Assembly (NCBI GenBank): GCA_002748755.1
Contig: PDTD01000008.1
Coordinates: forward strand, 81,271 to 145,270
From: Desulfobulbus propionicus
Lineage (GTDB): Bacteria; Desulfobacterota; Desulfobulbia; Desulfobulbales; Desulfobulbaceae
DNA length: 64,000 nucleotides
Direction of reading: 5' to 3'
The notes beneath the pieces are model-generated. The model saw only the letters and a program-made list of their open reading frames with translations, was not told the DNA's origin and made no database searches. Positions 36,399 through 44,831 of the stretch are shown one piece after another (positions within the stretch are counted from its first letter, which is position 1; every line of letters starts with the position of its first letter). A program made the translations under genes and the position numbers.

Positions 36399-36416
36399 CT
36401 AAAACCAAGAGAACTT

Positions 36417-37259
36417 ATGTCGGTAAAGGTACAAGATCTTCTCACCATACTCCAGGACATCGCCCCTGCCTCCCTGGCAGAATCGTGGGACAACGTCGGC
36501 CTGCTTGTGGGTGACAGGACTGCGGTTGTTACAGGCATTCTCCTCGGCCTGGACCCCTGTTCTCTCATTCTTGAGGAAGCAGTGGCCGCCGGGTGTAATC
36601 TTGTCATCACCCACCACCCTGTTATCTTCCGTCCACTGAAAGCCGTACAAACGGACAGCTTTCCGGGCAACATAATCTCCCACGCCCTGCAACATCGTAT
36701 CGCCCTCATCGGCTGCCACACCAATCTTGATGCCGTTGCCGGCGGCGTCAGTGACATCCTGGCTGAGGCGCTTTCCCTGCAAGCAGTACGCGCCCTTATT
36801 CCAGGGGATACGAACAACACGGCAGCAGTTCCCTGCGGTCTGGGACGAATCGGCACTTGCAACCCACCCATCACCCCTGGCGAACTCATCAACCGGCTTT
36901 GCCGCAAACTTTCTCCTCCCTGGCTCCTGGAAGCTGGTCCCAGGCCCCGGGAAGTATCCACTGTGTCTGTATGCGGCGGTTCATGTGGTGACTTTGCAGA
37001 GACAGCCTGGGAGCAGGGTGCGGATATTTTCATTACCTCAGAGATCAAACATTCGGTGGCCCGCTGGGCAGAAGAGGTCGGCCTGTGGATAATCGACGGC
37101 GGTCACTTTGCAACGGAACAGCCGGCCGTTCCGGCGCTCCAAATAAGACTGCAGCATGCATTGGATCGTATGCGTATTTCCATCCCCGTGCATATCAGTA
37201 CGCAGATGCCGCCACTTACCATAATTACGGAGTCTATCCTCTCCCCAACTACTGCATGA
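36417..37259 (+). CDS. NIF3-like dinuclear metal protein
   Basis: 280-residue member of the NIF3/YqfO/YbgI family that forms hexameric toroids with two metals per subunit. The family marks are ESWDNVGLLVGD, the metal-binding THHPVIF, GCHTNLDA and the C-terminal DGGHFATEQ. Often annotated as a GTP cyclohydrolase type I-like protein, though that activity is doubtful for the family. The next gene encodes the zinc-ribbon coiled-coil protein with which it is commonly linked. Confidence 0.92.
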   Translation: MSVKVQDLLTILQDIAPASLAESWDNVGLLVGDRTAVVTGILLGLDPCSLILEEAVAAGCNLVITHHPVIFRPLKAVQTDSFPGNIISHALQHRIALIGCHTNLDAVAGGVSDILAEALSLQAVRALIPGDTNNTAAVPCGLGRIGTCNPPITPGELINRLCRKLSPPWLLEAGPRPREVSTVSVCGGSCGDFAETAWEQGADIFITSEIKHSVARWAEEVGLWIIDGGHFATEQPAVPALQIRLQHALDRMRISIPVHISTQMPPLTIITESILSPTTA

Positions 37260-37334
37260 GAAGTGATTAATGTATGGTATATCGTCTAGAAATATAATCC
37301 TGTTGTACCCGATAGGCTCACCAAGGAGTAAACA

Positions 37335-38063
37335 TTGAAAAACGAATTAACCAAACTTATCAACCTACAGGCCATTGACAGCCAACTGGCAGGGTTTGAC
37401 GCGGATATCACCCTCAAAGAACAAGCCGTCACCGAAAAAGAGGCACGTATCGCCCAAAAAGAAAACGAAATTACAGCCTGTCTGGAAAAAATAAAGCAAC
37501 TGCAATCCGATGAGCGCCAGGCTAAAATAGACTACGAAGATGCCAGTATCCGCATCAAAGACAGGCAAGGCAAGATGATGCAAGTCCAGACCAGCCGGGA
37601 GCACCAAGCTCTGCTCAAAGAAATAGAAGAAAACAAAAAGCTGCTCAAGCAAACCGAAGAACTGGCTGCGGGATTTGCCGAACAGATAAAAGAGGTGTCG
37701 CAGCAAATAAAGGAACTGGAAAATCTCTGCTCCGGGGAAAAACAACTTCTCGCTGCAGTAGTCGAGGATGTACGGCAGGAAGTGAAAAAAATAAACACAA
37801 CCCGGAAAAAAATCCAGACAAATAGAAAAAAACTTGCCGATGAACTCAAGAGCAACCATCTTAAAAGATACACCATGCTGTTGCAGAAAAGGGATGGCAT
37901 CGCAGTGGTCCAAACCGTTGATGCTGTGTGCCAGGGGTGCTTCATGACTATTCCGCCTCAGCAGTTCAACAATATCCGCAAAGGGGACAAGCTCAATCTC
38001 TGCCCCAACTGCCAGAGGATTCTCTATTTTCAGGAACAAGAGGAGGAAGCGGTTGAGAACTGA
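37335..38063 (+). CDS. Coiled-coil protein with C-terminal C4 zinc ribbon
   Basis: 242 residues: a long antiparallel coiled coil (about 5-185, K/E/Q-rich) and a zinc ribbon CQGC...CPNC near the C-terminus. This is the CT398/FlgZ-like family that pairs with Nif3-type proteins. TTG at 37335 follows AAGGAG. The stop overlaps the next gene by 11 nt. Confidence 0.85.
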   Translation: MKNELTKLINLQAIDSQLAGFDADITLKEQAVTEKEARIAQKENEITACLEKIKQLQSDERQAKIDYEDASIRIKDRQGKMMQVQTSREHQALLKEIEENKKLLKQTEELAAGFAEQIKEVSQQIKELENLCSGEKQLLAAVVEDVRQEVKKINTTRKKIQTNRKKLADELKSNHLKRYTMLLQKRDGIAVVQTVDAVCQGCFMTIPPQQFNNIRKGDKLNLCPNCQRILYFQEQEEEAVEN

Positions 38064-38646
38064 TCCTCCAGGGAGAGAAGCCATCCTGCGCACCCTGGCT
38101 GAAAAGCTTGATGATACAACCATAGCGGCTCTGTTCCCGGGAATTGAACCGGCTGTCATTCGGGCGCACATTGTTGATAATCCCCTACCCAAAGGGACCA
38201 CACACAATGGCGCCACCAAAGCCCCAGCGAACACAGCAAGGACCAATCTATACAGCTTATTTACAGACGGCGCCTCCCGAGGCAATCCCGGACATGCAGG
38301 GTGCGGCGTATCTCTCTGCTCTGCAGATGGAACGGAAATCGCCGGTTTAAGCTCCTATATAGGCCAATGCACCAACAATGTGGCTGAATACAAAGCCCTC
38401 ATTCTTGGACTGGAGCATGCACTGGTGCTGGGCTGTTCAAAGTTGGCGGTGCACCTTGACTCCGAACTTATTGTTCAGCAGGTCAAAGGGGCGTACAAGG
38501 TGAAAAATGCCGCCCTCAAGCCCCTGCACGCTCGGGTCATCACGCTCCTGGGACAGTTCTCATTCTGGACCATCCTTCATATCCCCCGAGCAGAGAACGC
38601 CCGAGCCGATGCCCTGGCCAATCAGGGTATTGACAATCGAAGCTGA
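38053..38646 (+). CDS. Ribonuclease HI family protein
   Basis: The 197-residue protein has a ~65-residue N-terminal extension and an RNase H domain with FTDGASRGNPG, NVAEYKALILGLEHA (catalytic Glu), LDSELIV (catalytic Asp) and ENARADALAN (fourth acid). The start is a TTG overlapping the previous gene and preceded by GAGGAGGAAG. It would cleave the RNA strand of RNA-DNA hybrids. It is the third gene of the nif3 cluster. Confidence 0.9.
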   Translation: MRTDPPGREAILRTLAEKLDDTTIAALFPGIEPAVIRAHIVDNPLPKGTTHNGATKAPANTARTNLYSLFTDGASRGNPGHAGCGVSLCSADGTEIAGLSSYIGQCTNNVAEYKALILGLEHALVLGCSKLAVHLDSELIVQQVKGAYKVKNAALKPLHARVITLLGQFSFWTILHIPRAENARADALANQGIDNRS

Positions 38647-38695
38647 GCCGTATCATTCAGCCGCAAACGCAGACCAGAATGAAGATTTCAATACA

Positions 38696-39060
38696 GAGGG
38701 GTGAGCGCATGATCGCTCCGGCAGAGGCCGGAGAGGAAAGTCCGAACACCGCAGGACACAGTGGTTCGTAACGCGAACCTTGGGCAACCAAGGGAAAGTG
38801 CCACAGAAAGCAGACCGCCGATGGAGCGTTTGCCGCTCACAGGCAAGGTTGAAAAGGCGAGGTAAGAGCTCACCGCTTTCATGGTGACATGAAAGGCATG
38901 GTAAACCCCACTGGGTGCAAGACCAAATAGGGAAGCGCCTGAGGGCTGTCCGCCCGAGCTTCCGGGTAGGTTGCAAGAGATGCCGGGCGACCGGTATCCC
39001 AGTCAAATGATCATGGTTCGTCTCTGGCGAAAACAGAATTCGGCTTATAGCTCACCCCTT
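38696..39060 (+). ncRNA. rnpB: RNase P RNA, bacterial type A
   Basis: The hallmark blocks GAGGAAAGTCCGAACACC near the 5' end and ACAGAATTCGGCTTATAG near the 3' end are present. P1 closes with GGGGTGAG (38698-38705) and CTCACCCC (39051-39058). The internal GGTAAACCCC and GCAAGACCAAATAGG blocks fit the type A class. The 3' side of P1 runs into a T7 tract (39059-39065), forming the terminator. The product is the catalytic RNA that matures tRNA 5' ends. Confidence 0.96.
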
Positions 39061-39067
39061 TTTTTCA

Positions 39068-40294
39068 TTGCAAACGACAGAAACCACATATCCGCCCACT
39101 GGAGTGATTATCCCGGCCGCCGGTGTTGGCAGCCGTATGCATAGTGCTGTTCCGAAACAGCACCTGCTGATTCAAGGAAAGCCCGTCATCGCGCATACAG
39201 CACTGTCCTTTCTCACTCTGGAACCCATACGCACTGTTGTGATTGTCACCCATCCGACACACGGGCAGGAAACCATGGCCTTGACCCTGGCACATCTGCC
39301 CAAAGAGATGCACCACAAGCTCAGGTTCACCCCTGGCGGGGCGTTGCGCCAGGACTCCGTCCGGGCTGGCCTAGCAGAGCTGTCCGGCCATATCGAACTG
39401 GTCCTGGTCCACGATGCAGCCCGTCCTCTGGTGCATCGGCAAACCATTGAACGAGCCATCCGGGGAGCCATGGACAAAGGGGCTGTGATTGCAGCAGTCC
39501 CGATCAGAGATACCGTCAAAGAGGTTAGCCCTGAACAAAAGATTCAAGAAACCCTGGACCGATCCACTCTTTGGCTGGCCCAGACACCCCAGGCAGTTCG
39601 CCGCTCCCTGCTGGAACAAGCGTTTGACCACGCTGCTGCGACCGGCTTTCAGGGAACGGATGAGGCCTCCCTGCTTGAGCATTGCCGAATACCGGTGCAT
39701 CTGGTGCAGGGACACGAACATAACTTAAAAATCACTACCCCGGAAGACATCTCCATCGCAGCCGCTCTTCTGGAACAAAAGGATCCTATGGACCTAAAAA
39801 TCGGTCACGGCTACGACGCCCACAGACTGGTTACGGAAAGGGCCCTGATTCTTGCCGGTGTTCCCATTGATTATCACCTGGGCCTGGCCGGTCACTCAGA
39901 TGCGGACGTGGTTTGCCACGCTCTCTCAGATGCCATCCTGGGAGCCTTGGGAGCCGGAGACATCGGTCGACATTTCCCGGATAACGATGACCAGTATAAA
40001 GGTATCTCAAGCATTCTTTTATTGAAAAAGGTTGTCGCTCTGGCTGAGAGGGGCAACCTCTGTCTTGTAAATGCAGACATTACCATTATCTGCCAACGCC
40101 CCAAGCTCGCAGCCTACCTGCCCAGGATGCAGCAAAACCTGGCAGCACTTTGCCGGGTACCGCCTGCCAGCGTGAACATCAAAGCAACCACCACCGAAAA
40201 AATGGGTTTTACCGGACGGGAAGAAGGCATCGCTACCCACGCTGTCGTGCTCATGAAGGCCATCAATGCAGGTGCAGCGAGAACGACTGACTGA
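39068..40294 (+). CDS. ispDF: Fused IspD-IspF of the MEP isoprenoid pathway
   Basis: The 408-residue bifunctional enzyme carries an N-terminal IspD (GVIIPAAGVGSRM, VLVHDAARP, PIRDTVKE) and a C-terminal IspF from about residue 242 (KIGHGYDAHRL, LAGHSDADVVCHALSDAILGA, FPDNDD, TTTEKMGF). It catalyses the CTP-dependent and the cyclising steps, skipping free IspE between them. The only upstream start is TTG at 39068, which lies inside the rnpB terminator; a GTG at 39104 begins at the conserved core but lacks a spaced ribosome site. Confidence 0.95.
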   Translation: MQTTETTYPPTGVIIPAAGVGSRMHSAVPKQHLLIQGKPVIAHTALSFLTLEPIRTVVIVTHPTHGQETMALTLAHLPKEMHHKLRFTPGGALRQDSVRAGLAELSGHIELVLVHDAARPLVHRQTIERAIRGAMDKGAVIAAVPIRDTVKEVSPEQKIQETLDRSTLWLAQTPQAVRRSLLEQAFDHAAATGFQGTDEASLLEHCRIPVHLVQGHEHNLKITTPEDISIAAALLEQKDPMDLKIGHGYDAHRLVTERALILAGVPIDYHLGLAGHSDADVVCHALSDAILGALGAGDIGRHFPDNDDQYKGISSILLLKKVVALAERGNLCLVNADITIICQRPKLAAYLPRMQQNLAALCRVPPASVNIKATTTEKMGFTGREEGIATHAVVLMKAINAGAARTTD

Positions 40295-40634
40295 CAGCTG
40301 ATCACCCTCTGGACAACAGGCTGTCCATCAGATCACCAGAAACGGCTCGGCCAGATATCCCGCAAGAGCCAATGGACCATTGCCCCCTGGTAAGACCACA
40401 CAGGCATAACAAAGGGACAGTTTGCCCACAGCTATCATAGCCACAGGCATGACCAATGTCTATGCCAGAAACGAGCCAGTTGCCCGGCAGGATGTGTTGA
40501 TACTGACCAGACTGCGCCTTGCCTTGGCAAGGTACAGGCACATGGTCTCCAGAAACACATCTTGTTCTGTAATGGTTCAGCCACATGCTCCCGGCACAAT
40601 CAGCGCAGGCACCAAAGGTCAGCAGGCCGCAGGT
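40295..40634. other. Intergenic stretch between convergent ispDF and selD
   Basis: About 340 nt. A weak inverted repeat around 40311-40328 is visible, without a T-run. No supported gene. Confidence 0.45.
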
Positions 40635-41714
40635 TCACTCTTTAAGAAAAACCACCCCCCCGCTCTTGTCGGCTTCACGGACCTGACCTATGACCGCACA
40701 GGGATAAGGATACCCCTGAAGCGCAAGCGCATCCTGCAGAAGACGCGCCGTGGCCTCCTCCAGCGCCAGAAGGAGACCGCCTGAGGTCTGGGGATCATAC
40801 CCAACCATTTCCCGCCAATCCATGTCCGATAAGGTGTTTTCCACCCGATCCTGATAAAAGGTACGGTTGGTATACGCTCCTTCCGGAATAATCCCCATAT
40901 CAATAAAATCTCTGACACCACTTAAAACGGGAATCCGATCCATCCAGATCTCAATTGTAACCTTGGAAGCGGCAGCCGTTTCCTGGAGATGTCCGATAAG
41001 ACCAAAGCCGGTAATGTCGGTGGCTCCATGCACCGTTTTCTGGACGGACTTATCCTGGTCTCGCAGCCAGGCAATTGGCGGCCGATTAAGGGTAGACATA
41101 GCCTCGACGATCCGTTGTTCATCACCGGGTGTCCCCAATCCTCCCTTGATTGCAGTGGCCAGGATTCCTACACCCAAAGGCTTGGTCAACAGCAGTACGT
41201 CACCAGGCCTTGCTCCACTGTTACACAAAACCTGTTCCGGATGTACCAGGCCTGTCACAGCGAGCCCATATTTTAACTCCGCATCCTCAATGGAATGTCC
41301 GCCCACCAGAAGTGCGCCTGCCTCCCTGATTTTTGCCACCCCCCCTTCCACCACCTGTCTGAAAATCTGGTTGTCCATGGTACGGACAGGACAGGCGAGA
41401 ATATTCATACAGAGCAGGGGGGTCCCACCCATGGCATAGACATCAGAAAGCGCATTGGCAGCAGCAATCATGCCGAAACTGAAAGGATCGTCAACAACAG
41501 GAGGAAAAAAATCAAGGGTTTGTATCAGCGCCGTCTGCTCATTGAGTTGATACACCCCTGCGTCATCGCTGGTCTGGGAGCCAACGAGCAGGCGAGAATC
41601 TCCTGGCAGGTCAAGGCCGCACAATATTCGGTCCAGGTCCCCTGGACCTAATTTGGCTGCTCAGCCAGCGGCCTTGACCGTCTGGGTGAGCCGTGTCTGT
41701 TCTTGAAAGGTCAT
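40635..41714 (-). CDS. selD: Selenide, water dikinase (selenoprotein, UGA-containing)
   Basis: Makes selenophosphate, the selenium donor for selenocysteine and selenouridine. The gene reads through an in-frame TGA at 41661-41663, codon 18, in the context LTQTVKAAG-U-AAKLGPGDL, the catalytic Sec/Cys site. Automatic callers will start it late, near 41624. With the ATG at 41714 (AGGAAG upstream) the product has 359 residues. Conserved parts are QTLDFFPPVVDDPF, GGTPLLCMN, GGHSIEDAELKYG and HGATDITGFGLIGH. Unusually, the residue two after Sec is Ala instead of Cys (UAAK for UGCK). Confidence 0.95.
41630..41648 (-). promoter_or_regulatory. Bacterial SECIS hairpin in selD
   Basis: Twelve nucleotides after the UGA codon an 8-bp perfect stem GGTCCAGG/CCTGGACC closes a GGA loop (loop at 41638-41640). 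The loop is 20 nt after the UGA, inside the window known for bacterial SECIS elements that recruit SelB. Confidence 0.85.
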
Positions 41715-41850
41715 CTTTAATAAATCTTCCTGAAAACATACTATTTTGCAAATAAAGTGGAAAGTACCGTATATTTCCTTGAAAAAAAACTAGTAATCTG
41801 GTTGAAAATAAATTTTTAGAGTCCTGTCTGAATACAAAAAAGTATGCAAT

Positions 41851-41886
41851 AGGCACAAGGAACTATTCTTTGTGCCTTTTCACTTT
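41851..41886 (+). terminator. Terminator-like hairpin in the purF leader
   Basis: AGGCACAA (41851-41858) pairs with TTGTGCCT (41870-41877), followed by TTTTCACTTTTTT. It sits on the + strand between selD (divergent) and purF with no gene before it, so it may be a transcription attenuator for purF. Confidence 0.7.
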
Positions 41887-41943
41887 TTTAGTCCTTGGGA
41901 ATATAACTGCTCACTATTCACTCCCGTTACGTACACCAACGTC

Positions 41944-43476
41944 ATGCAAAGCGAACACACTTCTTACCATGCTGTCCCATCTTCAGCCAGACCGGTTACA
42001 TCGTATCCGGTTACCATGCACAATGTAAACCATGCAGGTGGCAGCCTGAGAAAAGACAGTCTGCGCGGCCAAAATCCCCGTGCCTGCAAGCCTCAACATG
42101 AGTGTGGTATCTGCGGGATTTATGGCCATGAAGCGGCTTCAAAACTGGCCTACTTCGGGCTGTATGCCCTGCAGCACAGAGGTCAGGAAAGCGCCGGTAT
42201 TGTCGCCTCGGACGGTCATCGTGTAACGATCCACAAAGATATGGGTCTGGTGCCCGAAGTGTTTACCGAAAGCACCCTGCAAAACCTTTCCGGGTACATG
42301 GCTGTGGGACATGTACGCTACTCAACCACGGGAGAATCAAGCGTTATCAACACCCAGCCCTTTCTCATCTGCCACAAGGGGCGCCCCTTGAGTGTGGCCC
42401 ATAACGGTAACCTGGTCAACTCCATCTCCTTGCGCAGACAACTGGAGGAACAGGGTTCCATCTTCCAGACCTCCATGGATAGTGAAATTTTCGTGCATCT
42501 GATTGCCAAAAATATTGATCTGGGGCTCCCGGAAGCGATCAAAACAACCTTTCGCTCCATCAAGGGGGCTTACTCCCTACTGATGATGACCAGAGACAGC
42601 ATGATTGCGGTCCGAGACCCCAACGGTTTCAGGCCGCTCTGTCTTGGCCGGTTGGCCAACGGAGCCTATGTGGTGGCTTCGGAAACCTGCGCCTTGGACC
42701 TTATCGAAGCCGATTACCAGCGCGACATCGAACCTGGGGAAGTTTGTATTGTCAACAGGGACGGCATTGATTCCATTTTTCCCTGGGAACCCTGTCCAAA
42801 AAGCTACTGTATTTTTGAACACGTCTACTTTGCCAGACCTGACAGCGATGTCTTTGGGTTTAACGTCTACAAAGCTCGAAGAAGGATGGGAGAAATACTT
42901 GCCAGAGAAGCCAATATTGATGCCGACTTTGTAATGCCTTTTCCCGATTCCGGTAACTATGCGGCCATAGGCTACTCCAACGCCTCGGGCATCCCCATGG
43001 AAATGGGCATGATTCGTAACCATTACGTGGGACGGACATTCATCCAGCCGACCCAGTCTATGCGTGACTTCTCCGTGCGGGTAAAACTCAATCCAGTCCG
43101 CTGCCTGCTGCGGGACAGACGAGTTATTATTGTTGAAGATTCCATTATTCGAGGTACCACAGGGCGCAGCAGGGTAAAAAGTCTGCGGCAGGTGGGAGCC
43201 AAAGAAGTCCACATGGTGGTCAGTTGTCCCCCAACCTGCCATGGCTGCTATTACGGGATCGACTTTCCCACCAACTCACAGCTTATCGCCGCAGGCAGCA
43301 CCGTGGACGAGATCCGAGACTATCTAGGACTTGATTCGCTGACCTACCTCAGCATCGACGGTCTGGTGGAGGCCACCGGACTGCCAAAAAATAATTTTTG
43401 CCTGGCCTGTTTCAACGGACAATACCCCATCCCACCGGACACCTCTTTTTCCAAAGAAGCGTTCGCAAACCCTTGA
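41944..43476 (+). CDS. purF: Amidophosphoribosyltransferase
   Basis: Commits PRPP to purine synthesis. The N-terminal nucleophile cysteine lies in ECGICGIYGHEA after a propeptide; ALQHRGQESAGIV, HVRYSTTGES, the PRPP motif VIIVEDSIIRGTTGR and the iron-sulfur type cysteines (SCPPTCHGC, FCLACFNGQYP) are present. The start is unsettled: ATG 41944 gives a 53-residue propeptide, ATG 42016 a 29-residue one, and neither has a clear ribosome site. A frame from GTG 41872 falls inside the leader hairpin and is rejected. Confidence 0.94.
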   Translation: MQSEHTSYHAVPSSARPVTSYPVTMHNVNHAGGSLRKDSLRGQNPRACKPQHECGICGIYGHEAASKLAYFGLYALQHRGQESAGIVASDGHRVTIHKDMGLVPEVFTESTLQNLSGYMAVGHVRYSTTGESSVINTQPFLICHKGRPLSVAHNGNLVNSISLRRQLEEQGSIFQTSMDSEIFVHLIAKNIDLGLPEAIKTTFRSIKGAYSLLMMTRDSMIAVRDPNGFRPLCLGRLANGAYVVASETCALDLIEADYQRDIEPGEVCIVNRDGIDSIFPWEPCPKSYCIFEHVYFARPDSDVFGFNVYKARRRMGEILAREANIDADFVMPFPDSGNYAAIGYSNASGIPMEMGMIRNHYVGRTFIQPTQSMRDFSVRVKLNPVRCLLRDRRVIIVEDSIIRGTTGRSRVKSLRQVGAKEVHMVVSCPPTCHGCYYGIDFPTNSQLIAAGSTVDEIRDYLGLDSLTYLSIDGLVEATGLPKNNFCLACFNGQYPIPPDTSFSKEAFANP

Positions 43477-43502
43477 ATGCGTGAGCATGTACAAATACGC
43501 TT

Positions 43503-43691
43503 ATGCAAATTTTCATAGACACCTATCGATGCAATGGCTGCATGACCTGTGTTGAGCTGTGTCCGCACATCTTTCACATCAGTGAACTCTCAGGGAAAGC
43601 CGATCTGCTGGATCCACTCCAGACAGTCACCGACGAGATCCTCAAAGCAGCAGCCTTTTGCCCACAAAAATGTATTGAAGTTGGAGAATAA
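43503..43691 (+). CDS. Small ferredoxin
   Basis: 62 residues with CNGCMTCVELCP (about 10-21) and a second cysteine pair FCPQKC (about 53-57), the pattern of a single-cluster [4Fe-4S] ferredoxin with disulfide or variant ligation. It lies 26 nt after purF and 63 nt before the membrane cytochrome module on the same strand, so it could deliver electrons to either. Confidence 0.85.
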   Translation: MQIFIDTYRCNGCMTCVELCPHIFHISELSGKADLLDPLQTVTDEILKAAAFCPQKCIEVGE

Positions 43692-43754
43692 CCTTGTATA
43701 TAGTGGTGTCCGTACTCAACGCCATCTGCCGACACCACATACAAGGAGTTTCTC

Positions 43755-44831
43755 ATGGACCCCGCCGCCCTTATCCCGGTGCCTGATGCTCTGCCGGTAC
43801 ACTGGTATTGGTTCGACCTCATGCTTCTGCTCACATTTTTTCTCCATATTGTGTTCATGAATGTCATGCTAGGCACGGCCTGTATTGTCACCCTCACCCA
43901 TCTTTTCAGCAAGGGTGAGGGATCGCTGCTCTGCGAGTCCACAGCGCAAGGACTCCCCTCCATCATCGCCTTGACAGTGAATTTAGGGGTAGCTCCCCTA
44001 CTGTTTATCCAGGTTCTGTACGGGCACCTGCTCTACACCAGCTCTATTCTCATGGGGGTGTTCTGGCTTTGGATCATCGGCACCTTGATAACAGCCTACT
44101 ACCTGGCATACCTCTATAAATACAAGTACAACAAGCTCCACAGCGGTCGTTTTCTGCTCACTGCAGCCATCACCCTGCTCTTGCTGTTCATTGGATTTGT
44201 CTTCACCAATAACACCACCCTGATGCTCAACCCCGGCAGCTGGACAAGGTATTTTGACCAGCCCCATGGATTTCTTTTAAACACCGCCGACAAAACCATC
44301 TTGCCGCGTTACCTGCATTTTATAACCTCTGCCATCGCTGTCGGCGGCCTGAGCCTTGCCCTGTTTTTTTCCGGTAAAGTCAAAAAAGGCGACCTGCAAG
44401 CAGGGGCTATGGTCACCCAGGGCTGCCAATGGTTTACCGGCGCCACCCTGGTCAACTTTGCTTCTGGAACCTGGTTTCTGGAAAGTCTGCCCCAGGGACT
44501 TCTTACCTCTTCCGGCACTCCTGTCTGGTTTCTCATCTTTCTTTTTTGCGGTATCACCTCCGGCATTGTTGCGGCAGTGTTGGCCATGCGTGAACAGGTG
44601 CATGGTGCAGCCGCAAGCGCTCTGCTCTCCATTTTCTTCATGGTTCTGGTGCGTGACCGGGTGCGTTCCGCCTTTCTTGAGCCATGGTTTAGCCCGACTG
44701 AACTGACTGTTCAGCCCCAATATGCTCCCTTGCTGCTCTTCCTGATCATCTGTGCAGGCGGCCTGCTGCTCATAGTGTGGATGATCAGACTGGTCATGGC
44801 GGCAGACAAAAAACAGGAGGCACGCTCATGA
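43755..44831 (+). CDS. CydA'-like polytopic membrane protein
   Basis: 358 residues with about eight membrane segments. Its first third parallels the following gene and CydA: a histidine in the first helix (FFLHIVFMNVMLG, the heme b595 ligand position of CydA) and a matching third-fourth helix pair. The acidic residues found in CydA helix 3 are absent (FWLWIIGTLITAYYL). It is likely the second membrane subunit of a heterodimer with the octaheme protein, whose ATG overlaps its last codons. Confidence 0.75.
   Translation: MDPAALIPVPDALPVHWYWFDLMLLLTFFLHIVFMNVMLGTACIVTLTHLFSKGEGSLLCESTAQGLPSIIALTVNLGVAPLLFIQVLYGHLLYTSSILMGVFWLWIIGTLITAYYLAYLYKYKYNKLHSGRFLLTAAITLLLLFIGFVFTNNTTLMLNPGSWTRYFDQPHGFLLNTADKTILPRYLHFITSAIAVGGLSLALFFSGKVKKGDLQAGAMVTQGCQWFTGATLVNFASGTWFLESLPQGLLTSSGTPVWFLIFLFCGITSGIVAAVLAMREQVHGAAASALLSIFFMVLVRDRVRSAFLEPWFSPTELTVQPQYAPLLLFLIICAGGLLLIVWMIRLVMAADKKQEARS

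Noticed and set aside
41730-41870. Purine riboswitch ahead of purF
   Set aside because: The conserved TATA-flanked three-way junction and loop sequences are missing.
41872-41943. GTG at 41872 with AAGGA upstream as the purF start
   Set aside because: It lies within the 3' arm of a terminator hairpin, and the extra residues have no similarity to PurF.
43755-44831. Canonical cytochrome bd oxidase subunit II
   Set aside because: The protein resembles CydA helix patterns rather than CydB, and the partner lacks the Q-loop, so a standard bd oxidase is not supported.
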